The notes: generated by a model not told the origin, from the letters alone. 64,000 nucleotides of DNA from Ornithinibacillus salinisoli (GCF_042682545.1 NZ_JBHUHQ010000016.1), one strand, 5' to 3'; positions 1-8,101 are shown, counted from the stretch's first letter. Numbers and translations: made by a program.

Positions 1-1
1 A

Positions 2-43
2 CATAATGTGTTAGTACAAGAAAAAGAGCCTTGGAATACGTGA
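2..43 (+). CDS. 3' end of an upstream gene (partial)
   Basis: A reading frame open from the window edge ends in TGA at 41-43, encoding about 13 residues (HNVLVQEKEPWNT). In Bacillus a tetratricopeptide protein gene (yvcD) lies upstream of trxB, so this could be its tail. Too little is visible to identify it. Confidence 0.25.
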   Translation, partial: HNVLVQEKEPWNT

Positions 44-118
44 GCAAAACGCTAGACTAAGCAGTACTAATCGAATACGCTATTAGTGATGACAGATATA
101 AAAAAAGAGGTGTAAATC

Positions 119-1072
119 ATGTCCGATCCAAAAATGTATGATGTTATTATTGCGGGAGCGGGACCAGCTGGGATGACTGCAGCTGTATATACATCACGGG
201 CAAATTTAGAAACGTTGATGATCGAAAGAGGTATTCCAGGTGGACAAATGGCAAACACGGAAGATGTTGAAAACTATCCTGGATTTGATCATATATTAGG
301 CCCAGATCTTTCCAATAAAATGTTTGATCATGCGAAGAAATTTGGCGCTGAATATGCTTATGGTGATATTAAAGAAGTTATTGATCATGGTGATTATAAA
401 ACCGTTGTAGCAGGTAACAAAGAATATAATACGAGAGCATTAATTATTGCAACTGGTGCGCAATATAAAAAGCTAGGTATACCTGGTGAAGAAGAACTAG
501 GTGGTCGAGGCGTATCATATTGTGCAGTGTGTGATGGTGCTTTCTTTAAAGAGAAAGAGTTGGTAGTTATTGGTGGAGGAGACTCTGCAGTTGAAGAGGG
601 TGTATACTTGACTCGCTTTGCGAATAAAGTAACGATTGTTCACCGTCGTGACGAATTACGTGCTCAAAAAATTCTTCAACAACGAGCATTTGATAATGAC
701 AAAATTGACTTTATCTGGGATACGGTTGTGGAGACAATAAATGGACCAGACGGAAAAGTTAGCAGTGTAACACTTAAGAATGTTGAAACAGGAGAACAAC
801 AAGAGTTCTCTGCTGAAGGTGTATTTGTTTACATCGGAATGGTGCCACTTAGCAAACCGTTCCAATCATTAGGAATTACCAATGATGAAGGATATATTGT
901 AACAAATGAGCATATGGAGACAAATGTTCCTGGAATATATGCTGCAGGAGATATTCGTGAAAAGACACTTCGACAAATTGTAACAGCTACAGGTGATGGT
1001 AGTATTGCAGCAGAAGCAGCACAAAAATATTTAGAAGAACTTACCGAAAAATTAGGTGCTGCAAAATCATAA
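119..1072 (+). CDS. trxB: thioredoxin-disulfide reductase
   Basis: Cytosolic flavoenzyme that uses NADPH to reduce thioredoxin. The 317 residues have the normal family layout: FAD-binding GAGPAG at 13-18, redox-active CAVC at 135-138, NADPH-binding GGGDSA at 152-157, the 2'-phosphate-recognising HRRDELRA at 175-182, and the second FAD motif GIYAAGD at 272-278. AGAGGTG precedes the ATG at good spacing. It is the first gene of the conserved trxB-yvcI-rapZ-yvcK-whiA-crh neighbourhood but is separated from yvcI by a terminator and a promoter, so it is probably its own transcription unit. A shorter relative lacking the NADPH motif lies at 8970-9866. Confidence 0.97.
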   Translation: MSDPKMYDVIIAGAGPAGMTAAVYTSRANLETLMIERGIPGGQMANTEDVENYPGFDHILGPDLSNKMFDHAKKFGAEYAYGDIKEVIDHGDYKTVVAGNKEYNTRALIIATGAQYKKLGIPGEEELGGRGVSYCAVCDGAFFKEKELVVIGGGDSAVEEGVYLTRFANKVTIVHRRDELRAQKILQQRAFDNDKIDFIWDTVVETINGPDGKVSSVTLKNVETGEQQEFSAEGVFVYIGMVPLSKPFQSLGITNDEGYIVTNEHMETNVPGIYAAGDIREKTLRQIVTATGDGSIAAEAAQKYLEELTEKLGAAKS

Positions 1073-1187
1073 ATAATTTTTTTAAAACGTAAAGGCTTTT
1101 TAACGTCACTGTAACACGCACGAAATATTATTAGGTTACAATAAGAATAACTAATTGACCCCCTTTTTAATAAATAGATTAGCTTTT

Positions 1188-1219
1188 GCACAGATGAATC
1201 GCATCTGTGCCCTTTTTTT
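1188..1219 (+). terminator. intrinsic terminator downstream of trxB
   Basis: Perfect 9-bp stem GCACAGATG / CATCTGTGC with a 5-nt loop, followed by a run of seven T. It lies about 115 bp after the trxB stop. Confidence 0.85.
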
Positions 1220-1433
1220 GCCTTAATCAGCAAAAATTGTCCAATCTCGTTGGGGAATAATATTGTAAAAACAGGAAAATAATCTCTTTTCTTTGTAATA
1301 AGCATCCAAACCGAAAATAACTAACCAGCCCGAAAATGAGTGCAGAAAACTGGAAACGAAATTATTCATTGGAATCAAGAAAAGCTTAAAGCTTATCCTG
1401 CATAAATGCGACGAAGGTTTACACCATAAATCT

Positions 1434-1462
1434 TGGCGAAAAATCAAGTTTTCTAATATAAT
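1434..1462 (+). promoter_or_regulatory. sigma-A promoter of the yvcI-rapZ-yvcK-whiA operon
   Basis: TTGGCG (1434-1439), 17-bp spacer, TATAAT (1457-1462). The ATG at 1461 overlaps the -10 box, so translation cannot start there. This supports the downstream start of yvcI at 1515. Confidence 0.6.
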
Positions 1463-1514
1463 GGAAGTAGTGTTTAATTATATATCGCTAACGAACTTGA
1501 AAGAAGTGTTTTTA

Positions 1515-1967
1515 ATGCAACGAATTACGAACTGCATCGTTATAAAAGATGATCATATATTGTTATTACAAAAACCAAGTCGCGGTTGGTATGCAATTCC
1601 TGGTGGTAAGATGGAGCAAGGCGAAACGATCCAGGAGTCCGTTGTACGTGAATATTGGGAAGAGACAGCGTTAACACTTGCGAATCCTAGATTAGCTGGA
1701 GTATTTACGTTTTCTATTTTCCAACATGATGAATTAGAGAATGAATGGATGATGTTTACATTCATTAGTGATACCTATCATGGCCAATTAACAGAACACT
1801 GCGATGAGGGAGAGTTGGAATGGGTCCCAATTTCTCGTATTCATTCACTTCCAATGGCGGAAGGGGATCATAAAATATTTGAGCATATTTTACATTCTGA
1901 GTCGACCGTTTTTGGTACTTTTTCATATACAAATGAAATGGAATTAATTGAATATCGAATGAACTAA
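1515..1967 (+). CDS. yvcI: Nudix hydrolase (YvcI type)
   Basis: Predicted nucleoside-diphosphate-X hydrolase of 150 residues. The Nudix box runs GGKMEQGETIQES followed by VVREYWEETALTL, with the REXXEE metal-binding core intact; the final conserved Gly of the box is Ala. The start is ATG 1515 (MQRITNCIVIK), with a purine-rich GAAAGAAG just upstream and agreement with YvcI homologues; the upstream in-frame ATG at 1461 sits on the -10 box. It is the first gene of the operon with rapZ, yvcK and whiA, as in Bacillus subtilis. The substrate is unknown. Confidence 0.88.
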   Translation: MQRITNCIVIKDDHILLLQKPSRGWYAIPGGKMEQGETIQESVVREYWEETALTLANPRLAGVFTFSIFQHDELENEWMMFTFISDTYHGQLTEHCDEGELEWVPISRIHSLPMAEGDHKIFEHILHSESTVFGTFSYTNEMELIEYRMN

Positions 1968-2001
1968 ACATGTAGAATAAAATGGAAGGGGAGAGATCGA
2001 C

Positions 2002-2889
2002 ATGGCAGAGAAAGAACAAGAAACGAAGTTAGTCATTATTACAGGTATGTCGGGCGCAGGGAAAACGGTGGCGATTCAGAGCTTTGAAGACCTTGGTTAT
2101 TACTGTGTAGATAATTTACCCCCAACGTTATTACCTAAGTTTTTAGAACTTATGCGTGACTCTACAAATAATATTCATAAAGTAGCATTAGTTATGGATT
2201 TACGTGGACGTGAGTTTTTTGATTCACTATTTGAAGCTTTAGATATTTTAGGTGATGAAGATTGGTTAGAAGAGCATATATTATTCCTAGATGCAAAGGA
2301 TGAACAGCTTGTCAGTCGTTATAAAGAAACAAGACGTTCACATCCATTAGCTGTAGACGATTTACCTTTAAACGGTATTAAGCAGGAACGAAAAATTTTA
2401 GATGATTTAAGAGGTAGAGCGCAACGCATTATTGATACAACAAATTTAAAACCGAAAGAGTTAAGAGACAAAATAATAAATGCCTATACGGATGAAGAAA
2501 AAGAAGAAATTTTTTCTGTGCATTTTGTTTCCTTCGGATTTAAATATGGACTCCCTATAGATGCGGATTTAGTGTTTGATGTTCGATTTTTACCAAACCC
2601 TCATTATGTAGCAAATCTGCAACCTTTAACTGGCTTGAATCCAGACGTATCCTCCTATGTTTTTAAATGGTCGGATACTCAAAAGTTCCAAGAAAAGGTA
2701 CTAGATTTAATGCAATTCATGCTTCCTCAATACAAAAAAGAAGGAAAATCACAGCTAGTAGTAGCTATTGGATGTACTGGGGGACAGCATCGTTCGGTTG
2801 CATTGGCAGAGTATTTTTCTAAGCAATTAGCTAGTAATTATATTGCACACGTAAGTCATCGTGATATCGAGAAAAGAAAGGGCCATTAA
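2002..2889 (+). CDS. rapZ: RapZ-family nucleotide-binding protein (YvcJ)
   Basis: P-loop nucleotide-binding protein of 295 residues. The Walker A motif GMSGAGKT is at residues 15-22 and the conserved C-terminal GCTGGQHRSV is present. In enterobacteria the homologue is the sRNA adaptor RapZ that steers GlmZ decay; the Bacillus homologue YvcJ hydrolyses ATP/GTP and affects competence, so the RNA-adaptor role should not be assumed here. It has a good GGGGAGAG ribosome binding site and its stop lies one base before the yvcK start, suggesting coupled translation. Confidence 0.93.
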   Translation: MAEKEQETKLVIITGMSGAGKTVAIQSFEDLGYYCVDNLPPTLLPKFLELMRDSTNNIHKVALVMDLRGREFFDSLFEALDILGDEDWLEEHILFLDAKDEQLVSRYKETRRSHPLAVDDLPLNGIKQERKILDDLRGRAQRIIDTTNLKPKELRDKIINAYTDEEKEEIFSVHFVSFGFKYGLPIDADLVFDVRFLPNPHYVANLQPLTGLNPDVSSYVFKWSDTQKFQEKVLDLMQFMLPQYKKEGKSQLVVAIGCTGGQHRSVALAEYFSKQLASNYIAHVSHRDIEKRKGH

Positions 2890-2890
2890 C

Positions 2891-3847
2891 ATGACGAATA
2901 AGAGAGAGCCGCGTATTGTTGTTATCGGTGGGGGGACTGGTATGCCAGTTTTGCTACGCGGCTTAAAAAGTTTACCTATTCAGCTCACTGCCCTTGTAAC
3001 TGTTGCTGATGATGGTGGAAGTACCGGAAGAATTCGTAATGAAATGGCAATGCCTGCTCCGGGTGATATTCGAAATGTAATTGCCGCGCTTTCCGAAGTG
3101 GAACCAATGATTATCCAATTATTCCAACATCGCTTTTCAATTGGGAACGGACTCTCAGGACATTCCATGGGAAATCTATTATTGGCAGCAATGACCTCTA
3201 TTACAGGTGATTTCTATACAGGGATAAAGGAAATTTCTCGCGTTTTAAATGTTAAAGGAGAAATAATTCCTATTTCTAATGAAAATATGACACTGCATGC
3301 GGAAATGCATGATGGTTCCATAGTGGCAGGGGAGTCGAATATTCCACTTGCCAGAAAAAGTATCAAGCGTGTTTTTATTAACCCAGAGGATGTTCAACCT
3401 TTACCAAATGCCATTGAAGCAATTGAACATGCTGATCTGGTTGTCATTTCTCCTGGAAGCTTATTTACTAGCATCATGCCAAATCTAATTATTCCACAGA
3501 TTGATGACGCTATACGAAGAGCAAGATCGAAAGTGGTTTATGTATGTAATGTCATGACTCAGGCAGGAGAGACAACAGGATTCACTGCCGCAGATCATGT
3601 ACAAGCAATTTTTAATCATATTGGGGATGATAGCATTGGTTCCATTGTTGTTCACAATGAGCCAATTGACCGTTCCATCCGTGACTTATATGCAGAAGAA
3701 AATGCTGAACCTGTCGAATATGATACAGAAAGACTATTAAACATGGGATTGAAAATTATTGAAGGAGACATTATTGACCATAGGAAAGCAATGCTACGTC
3801 ATGACACACGAAAAATTGCTAAACTATTGTACTCCCTTATTCAGTAA
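2891..3847 (+). CDS. yvcK: gluconeogenesis/cell-shape factor YvcK (CofD-like family)
   Basis: 318-residue UDP-sugar-binding protein of the YvcK family, related to CofD phospholactate transferases. In B. subtilis it is needed for growth on gluconeogenic carbon sources and for normal PBP1 localisation. Visible family features are the N-terminal GGGTGMPVLLRGLK loop and VADDGGSTGRIR. The start at 2891 was chosen because AAAGAAAGGG precedes it and it follows the rapZ stop (2889) directly; an in-frame ATG at 2861 lies inside rapZ and lacks homology. Third gene of the operon. Confidence 0.93.
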   Translation: MTNKREPRIVVIGGGTGMPVLLRGLKSLPIQLTALVTVADDGGSTGRIRNEMAMPAPGDIRNVIAALSEVEPMIIQLFQHRFSIGNGLSGHSMGNLLLAAMTSITGDFYTGIKEISRVLNVKGEIIPISNENMTLHAEMHDGSIVAGESNIPLARKSIKRVFINPEDVQPLPNAIEAIEHADLVVISPGSLFTSIMPNLIIPQIDDAIRRARSKVVYVCNVMTQAGETTGFTAADHVQAIFNHIGDDSIGSIVVHNEPIDRSIRDLYAEENAEPVEYDTERLLNMGLKIIEGDIIDHRKAMLRHDTRKIAKLLYSLIQ

Positions 3848-3873
3848 ATTAATTTGGTAAAGGAGAGGAGCTT

Positions 3874-4824
3874 ATGTCCTTTGCTTCAGAAATAAAGAAG
3901 GAATTAACTGGGATTGAAGTGGAGAAATGCTGTTCACTTTCTGAACTTGCGGCTCTCATTCGGATGAATGGAACTATTTCGTTAGGATCTCAGCAAAAGT
4001 ACATTCTGGATGTACAAACGGAAAACGCAGCGATTGCCCGTAGGATATATATTTTAGTTAAAGAAAACTATCCATATCCAGTTGAACTCCTCGTCCGAAA
4101 GAAGATGAAACTAAAGAAAAATAATGTCTACATTGTTCGGTTGAAAAATAGTGTAGATAAAATCTTATCTGATTTGGATATACTACAGGGAGCCTTTTCT
4201 TTTGTTCGTACAATTTCGCCTAAGTATTTGGAAAAAGATTGCTGTAAACGAGCTTATTTACGTGGAGCTTTCTTAGCAGGAGGTTCTATTAACAATCCAG
4301 AAACCTCTTCCTATCATCTGGAAATATTTAATTTTCATGAAGAACATAATGATGCTTTATGTGAACTATTAAATATGTTTATTCTACATGCTCGAAATTT
4401 GGAGCGGAAAAATGGATATATTGTTTATATGAAAGAAGCAGAGAAAATCACAGAGTTTTTAAGCATTATTGGTGCACATAACGCGCTGTTCAAATTTGAG
4501 GATGTACGTATCGTTCGAGATATGCGGAATTCAGTAAACAGACTCGTGAATTGTGAAACAGCAAATTTAAATAAAACAATTGGTGCTGCATTTCGACAAA
4601 TTGAAAATATCCAATTTATTGATAGAACGGTTGGTTTAGATGCTTTGCCCGAAAAACTTCAGGAAATTGCTTTATTACGAGTGCAACATGAGGATGTTTC
4701 CTTGAAGGAATTAGGTGAACTTGTTTCTAGTGGGAAAATTTCAAAGTCGGGTGTAAATCATCGATTGAAGAAGATTGACGAATTCGCTGAAAAGATAAAA
4801 AAAGGGGAAGTTAATCTTTGGTAA
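3874..4824 (+). CDS. whiA: DNA-binding protein WhiA
   Basis: 316 residues with the WhiA architecture: a degenerate LAGLIDADG homing-endonuclease fold in the N-terminal two thirds (for example LRGAFLAGGSINNPE) and a C-terminal helix-turn-helix (VSLKELGELVSSGKISKSGV). In Streptomyces WhiA is a sporulation regulator; in B. subtilis it affects division and chromosome segregation without known classical targets. The AAAGGAGAGGAG ribosome binding site is strong. It is the last gene before a promoter and hairpin that separate it from crh. Confidence 0.95.
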   Translation: MSFASEIKKELTGIEVEKCCSLSELAALIRMNGTISLGSQQKYILDVQTENAAIARRIYILVKENYPYPVELLVRKKMKLKKNNVYIVRLKNSVDKILSDLDILQGAFSFVRTISPKYLEKDCCKRAYLRGAFLAGGSINNPETSSYHLEIFNFHEEHNDALCELLNMFILHARNLERKNGYIVYMKEAEKITEFLSIIGAHNALFKFEDVRIVRDMRNSVNRLVNCETANLNKTIGAAFRQIENIQFIDRTVGLDALPEKLQEIALLRVQHEDVSLKELGELVSSGKISKSGVNHRLKKIDEFAEKIKKGEVNLW

Positions 4825-4830
4825 AATATG

Positions 4831-4859
4831 TTCCATTGCAACATGATTCATGGTATAAT
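4831..4859 (+). promoter_or_regulatory. candidate crh promoter
   Basis: Extended -10 element TGGTATAAT (TATAAT at 4854-4859) with a weak -35 (TTCCAT, 4831-4836) at 17 bp. It lies just after the whiA stop and upstream of crh, and could let crh be made separately from the whiA operon. Confidence 0.45.
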
Positions 4860-4896
4860 ATCGTTAATTTAAAATGCGATACTATTTAGAATATAT

Positions 4897-4933
4897 GGCT
4901 AATTATGATAGTGACAATTAGCCAATCTTTTTT
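4897..4933 (+). terminator. hairpin with T-tract in the crh leader
   Basis: Stem GGCTAATT / AATTAGCC with an 11-nt loop, then ATCTTTTTT. Placed between the candidate promoter at 4854 and the crh start, so it may end whiA transcripts, attenuate crh transcription, or both. Confidence 0.55.
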
Positions 4934-4941
4934 ACATCTTA

Positions 4942-4955
4942 TGTTAACGCTTACT
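4942..4955 (+). promoter_or_regulatory. candidate catabolite-responsive element (cre) ahead of crh
   Basis: TGTTAACGCTTACT agrees with the Bacillus cre consensus TGWAARCGYTWNCW at 13 of 14 positions. It ends 20 bp before the crh start codon. CcpA bound with phosphorylated Crh or HPr recognises such sites, so this would form a feedback loop. Inference from sequence only. Confidence 0.4.
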
Positions 4956-4975
4956 ATTAAAAGGGGATGAGTAAT

Positions 4976-5230
4976 TTGGTTGAGAGGACTGTAAAAGTTG
5001 AGCTAAAGACAGGATTACAGGCGAGACCAGCTGCACAATTTGTTCAAGAGGCAAACCGTTATGCAGCAAATTTATTTTTGGAAAAGGAAGATCGAAAAGT
5101 AAATGCCAAAAGTATCATGGGTTTAATGAGCCTAGCAATAACATCTGGAGAAACAATTAAGTTGATTGCAGATGGTTCCGATGAAGATGAAGCAATCCAT
5201 CACTTAGTGTCCTTTGTGGAGGGGAATTAA
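4976..5230 (+). CDS. crh: catabolite repression HPr-like protein Crh
   Basis: 84-residue HPr paralogue that, when phosphorylated on Ser46 by HPrK/P, serves as a CcpA corepressor. Numbered from the TTG start, position 15 is Gln (TGLQARP), replacing the PTS-active His15 of HPr, and Ser46 sits in NAKSIMGLMSL. This is the Crh signature, so it cannot carry PTS phosphate on residue 15. TTG at 4976 is preferred over ATG at 4967: the AAGGGG ribosome binding site lies immediately before the ATG but at normal spacing from the TTG, and the resulting length and numbering match Crh exactly. Confidence 0.95.
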   Translation: MVERTVKVELKTGLQARPAAQFVQEANRYAANLFLEKEDRKVNAKSIMGLMSLAITSGETIKLIADGSDEDEAIHHLVSFVEGN

Positions 5231-5270
5231 CGCATACATTTGTTTGTGAATTAAATAACATAAGGATAAT

Positions 5271-5308
5271 AAAAATGGGTGTCTCACTTTAGAGATCACC
5301 CATTTTTT
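5271..5308. terminator. bidirectional terminator between crh and clpP
   Basis: AAAAATGGGTG...CACCCATTTTT inverted repeat with an extra TCTC/GAGA step in the stem. A runs on one side and T runs on the other let it serve both convergent genes. Confidence 0.85.
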
Positions 5309-5311
5309 GTA

Positions 5312-5902
5312 TTATTTATCTTCTTTACGAGTAAGAATTCGGTCAATTAAACCATAATCCACAGCTTTATCCGCTGTCATGAAATTATCTCGTTCTGTAT
5401 CAGCCTCGATTACTTCGATTGGTTGACCAGTACGTTCAGATAGTATTTCATTCATCTTCCTCTTCATTTCAATAATACGTTTTGCATGAATTTCAATATC
5501 TGTTGCTTGACCTTGTGTACCACCTAATGGTTGGTGAATCATTACTTCACTATTTGGCAGTGCAAAACGCTTACCTTTTTCACCAGCTGCTAATAGGAAT
5601 GCACCCATTGATGCTGCCATTCCAGTACAAATTGTTGATACATCTGCTTTGATAAATTGCATGGTATCGTAAATAGCCATACCAGCTGTGATAGATCCAC
5701 CTGGTGAATTAATGTATAAAGAAATATCCTTATCAGGATCCTCTGCTTCTAGGAATAGTAGTTGCGCAACAATTGAGTTAGCAACATTATCATCAATAGC
5801 ACTACCTAGCATAATAATTCGGTCTTTTAATAGTCGTGAGTAGATATCATATGCGCGCTCTCCACGGTTTGTTTGTTCAATGACTGTTGGTATTAAATTC
5901 AT
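5312..5902 (-). CDS. clpP: ATP-dependent Clp protease proteolytic subunit
   Basis: 196-residue serine protease that forms the tetradecameric core used by ClpC, ClpX and ClpE. The catalytic triad is visible: Ser98 in GMAASMGA, His123 in MIHQPLGG and Asp172 in TERDNFM. An AGGAGG-type site lies just upstream on the minus strand. It is monocistronic, convergent with crh, and its promoter carries a CtsR operator, so heat and protein stress control is expected. Confidence 0.98.
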   Translation of the reverse strand: MNLIPTVIEQTNRGERAYDIYSRLLKDRIIMLGSAIDDNVANSIVAQLLFLEAEDPDKDISLYINSPGGSITAGMAIYDTMQFIKADVSTICTGMAASMGAFLLAAGEKGKRFALPNSEVMIHQPLGGTQGQATDIEIHAKRIIEMKRKMNEILSERTGQPIEVIEADTERDNFMTADKAVDYGLIDRILTRKEDK

Positions 5903-5956
5903 TGTAAAATCCTCCTTATTCTATACGTTCATCCATTAAGATTGGATCTATTTTTA

Positions 5957-5985
5957 TCATAACTAAAAGGTCAATGAAGGTCAAA
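5957..5985 (-). promoter_or_regulatory. sigma-A promoter of clpP
   Basis: On the minus strand TTGACC (5985-5980), 17-bp spacer, TATGAT (5962-5957). The -35 box lies within the CtsR operator. Confidence 0.75.
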
Positions 5986-5986
5986 C
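5970..5986 (+). promoter_or_regulatory. CtsR operator
   Basis: Tandem heptads GGTCAAT-GAA-GGTCAAA match the CtsR box (RGTCAAA-NAN-RGTCAAA) with one mismatch. The operator covers the -35 region and spacer of the clpP promoter, so bound CtsR would block RNA polymerase until stress inactivates it. Confidence 0.85.
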
Positions 5987-6090
5987 AAAAACGTTTGACA
6001 AATTTCTTATGTACGGATTAGTTTCATTCAAATATACTTCCCATCATACCCTTAACATGTGAAAAATAAACGTGGGGAATAAGAAAATAC

Positions 6091-6119
6091 TTGTTTATAC
6101 ATGTGGAAAACGTTATAAT
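6091..6119 (+). promoter_or_regulatory. promoter of tRNA-Arg
   Basis: TTGTTT (6091-6096), 17-bp spacer, TATAAT (6114-6119), ending 25 bp before the tRNA 5' end. Confidence 0.6.
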
Positions 6120-6144
6120 AGCGTATGTGTCCTTTTTCAAATAT

Positions 6145-6220
6145 GCGCCCATAGCTCAGCTGGATAGAGCACTGGTTTCCGGTACCAGGTTAGCCGGGGG
6201 TTCGAATCCCTCTGGGCGCG
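6145..6220 (+). tRNA. tRNA-Arg (anticodon CCG)
   Basis: 76-nt cloverleaf: acceptor GCGCCCA pairs with TGGGCGC, D-arm AGCTCAGCTGGATAGAGC, anticodon stem CTGGT/ACCAG with loop TTCCGGT giving anticodon CCG (reads CGG), T-loop GTTCGAATC. The 3' CCA is not encoded. Confidence 0.96.
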
Positions 6221-6234
6221 TTTTATAAAATTGA

Positions 6235-6420
6235 TTAAAGCAAGGGGAGAGATTTTTTCTTCCCTTGCTTTTTTTTATTTTGAACAATAGAAATGACATT
6301 CTCAGGTTCACTTTCTTTTTTCTGATACAGTGATTTTTGGATGCTTGTTGCAGCGACTTCTTGAATTGTAGGATGATATGTGAGTACGTATAAGTAGTTT
6401 GTATGGATATGGATCGCGAT
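6235..6420 (-). CDS. possible small protein without a standard start codon
   Basis: A frame of about 61 codons runs from ATC (6420-6418) to TAA (6237-6235). It has credible protein composition (for example HTNYLYVLTYHPTIQEVAA) and a lysine-rich tail but contains no ATG, GTG or TTG. Its 3' end overlaps the tRNA-Arg terminator hairpin. It could be a decayed gene, a gene with a near-cognate start, or chance. I do not recognise the family. Confidence 0.25.
   Translation of the reverse strand: MAIHIHTNYLYVLTYHPTIQEVAATSIQKSLYQKKESEPENVISIVQNKKKQGKKKSLPLL
6240..6276 (+). terminator. terminator of tRNA-Arg
   Basis: GCAAGGGGA ... TCCCTTGC stem with a 12-nt loop, followed by a run of eight T. Confidence 0.8.
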
Positions 6421-6478
6421 GCCCTAATGTTTCTTAAAAAGAGGGAGATGCCACCTCTATTTATATTTATTTGTGTTT

Positions 6479-7015
6479 TTATTCTTTTTTAATTTCTTGC
6501 AAGGTTATTGTGAACTTATCTTCAAATGTCTTTTGAGTGAATGAACCTTCAATCCCTTCAATGTTCACTTGATATTTACCGTTTATTTCTTTGATTTTGG
6601 AATGTCCATCTACTTCATAATAATAGTCCACTTTTTTTTCAAGGAACAATAAATAAGATTCTCCAACATTTACATATTCAAAAGCCTGATCTAATAGTAT
6701 AGTATCTGAAATATCTATGGAGTTTCGGTTATCATATAAAAGTTTAGTTATTTTTAAAGTTGCTAATTTGGCATTTAGTTTTTCTTCACTTACTTTTTTA
6801 TCTTCAACTGATTCGACAGTGATAAAGGCAACCAAGTCTGTTTTTTCGTTCATTAGTGTATTAAAATCATAAATTGGCCAATCAGCAGAAGCTTCTGGAC
6901 TATATTGAGGTGTGTTAGGTGCACTTTCCTCTATGTTATCAATACTCAAAATTGCTAATAGTGTACCTACAGTAAAAAAAGCTATTAAGATCACAGAAAT
7001 AATTGTTTTTTTCAT
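6479..7015 (-). CDS. secreted or membrane-anchored protein of unknown function
   Basis: 178 residues. An N-terminal hydrophobic segment (about residues 4-25, after MKK) looks like an uncleaved anchor or signal peptide, and there is no lipobox Cys. The rest is soluble, acidic and lysine-rich, consistent with an extracytoplasmic domain. An AAAAGGGGAGGG ribosome binding site fits the ATG. I do not recognise the family. It stands alone between the tRNA and a divergent DUF4279 gene. Confidence 0.75.
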   Translation of the reverse strand: MKKTIISVILIAFFTVGTLLAILSIDNIEESAPNTPQYSPEASADWPIYDFNTLMNEKTDLVAFITVESVEDKKVSEEKLNAKLATLKITKLLYDNRNSIDISDTILLDQAFEYVNVGESYLLFLEKKVDYYYEVDGHSKIKEINGKYQVNIEGIEGSFTQKTFEDKFTITLQEIKKE

Positions 7016-7288
7016 TTTTATCCCTCCCCTTTTAGCTCATATTCTGAATGTCATTAATATCATGTAATTGTGGTTTGTATCTCGGCCATAACTCATAATT
7101 GACTGATCTCGCCAATTATTTTCGAGTCTTTTAAAAGTGTAAGATACTAGATGAACAGAATTACCACTTTAATAATTCATAGAAATAGACGTGCATACTG
7201 TATCGGTCCAATCGTTATCTACTTGACAACAGATGGCTATCGTCCTATACCCTTATGATATAATAGGTTGACGAAGGAGTTAAACATT

Positions 7289-7732
7289 ATGAGTAAAAAA
7301 ACATCAATTGAAATATATTTAAATTTTAGAAAACACGAACCTAATTGGGACTTTTCCTTGTTTGCTATATCGGAAAAATTAGGAATCACACCGACGGATA
7401 CCAAAAAAGTTGGGGAGTGGAATACACCTAAAAGACGATCTACTTTTACAGAATGGATATATAGTACAGGGGCTATTGAAACAATTGATTTTGAAATGGG
7501 TTTAGAAAAAATCGTTGATACTTTCAAAGATAAAGTTGACACCATCAATGAAATAAAAAAGGAATTAGGAGTTGAGACCTCAATTTGTGCCGTTACTCAT
7601 GTGATTGATGGTAACTCTCCTGGATATTCCTTTCCAGTTGAGGTAATGAAATTCGCAGTTAGTATAGACACATTCATCGAAATCGATGAATATGTTTATG
7701 GTTTTGTTGAAAATGATTTAGATGAATATTAA
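7289..7732 (+). CDS. DUF4279 domain protein
   Basis: 147-residue cytosolic protein matching, from memory, the DUF4279 pattern: N-terminal MSKKTSIEIYLNF, a central W(S/I)YSTG-like segment (FTEWIYSTGAIET) and a C-terminal acidic beta region (IEIDEYVYGF). Start ATG 7289 is chosen for GAAGGAG at 7273-7279; the in-frame TTG at 7268 precedes that site. Members are often found alone in Firmicutes accessory regions and some occur in toxin-immunity loci, but no toxin gene is adjacent here, so function is unassigned. Confidence 0.75.
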   Translation: MSKKTSIEIYLNFRKHEPNWDFSLFAISEKLGITPTDTKKVGEWNTPKRRSTFTEWIYSTGAIETIDFEMGLEKIVDTFKDKVDTINEIKKELGVETSICAVTHVIDGNSPGYSFPVEVMKFAVSIDTFIEIDEYVYGFVENDLDEY

Positions 7733-7773
7733 AAGTATCCGCCTAAAGATTACTTTGGTGGTTACCCCAAAGG

Positions 7774-8060
7774 TTAGAGTTTTATAATGCAATGCAGTTG
7801 ATTGGCTGATTGAGTTCGGTATTCGACTGGACTCAATCCGGCCAGTTTTACTTTTGATCGTTCATTGTTATACCAGCAGATATATTCTTCTAATTGTCTT
7901 ATTAATTCTTCATAACTTAATAGTTTTTCCCCATAAAACATTTATGCTATAAAATATCAAAGAAATTCTCTATCGAAGCGTTGTCTACACAAGGTTGCTT
8001 TAAAATTAAATTAACACCTATTTCACAAAAAAAGTTATTCCATAATTCGATGCTCTCCCA
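7774..8060 (-). pseudogene. decayed IS3-family (IS150-type) transposase, C-terminal fragment
   Basis: Reading the minus strand gives PCVDNASIENFFDIL then a stop, and after a frameshift MFYGEKLLSYEELIRQLEEY and KVKLAGLSPVEYRTQ, ending at TAA 7776-7774. These are the catalytic-Glu region (DNA-IENFF) and the conserved C-terminus of IS3/IS150 OrfB transposases. The N-terminal part and both obvious inverted ends are missing, so the element is dead. It lies between a DUF4279 gene and a small membrane protein. Confidence 0.85.
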
Positions 8061-8101
8061 ATAAATTTAAAACTTTCCTTTACAATCCCAAACACACTTC
8101 A

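Noticed and set aside
829..1305. Long minus-strand frame over the trxB 3' end
   Set aside because: Mostly antisense to trxB and crosses its terminator; no ribosome binding site or recognisable protein.
7237..7548. Minus-strand frame opposite the DUF4279 gene
   Set aside because: The plus-strand frame has a proper ribosome binding site and family features; the minus one has neither.
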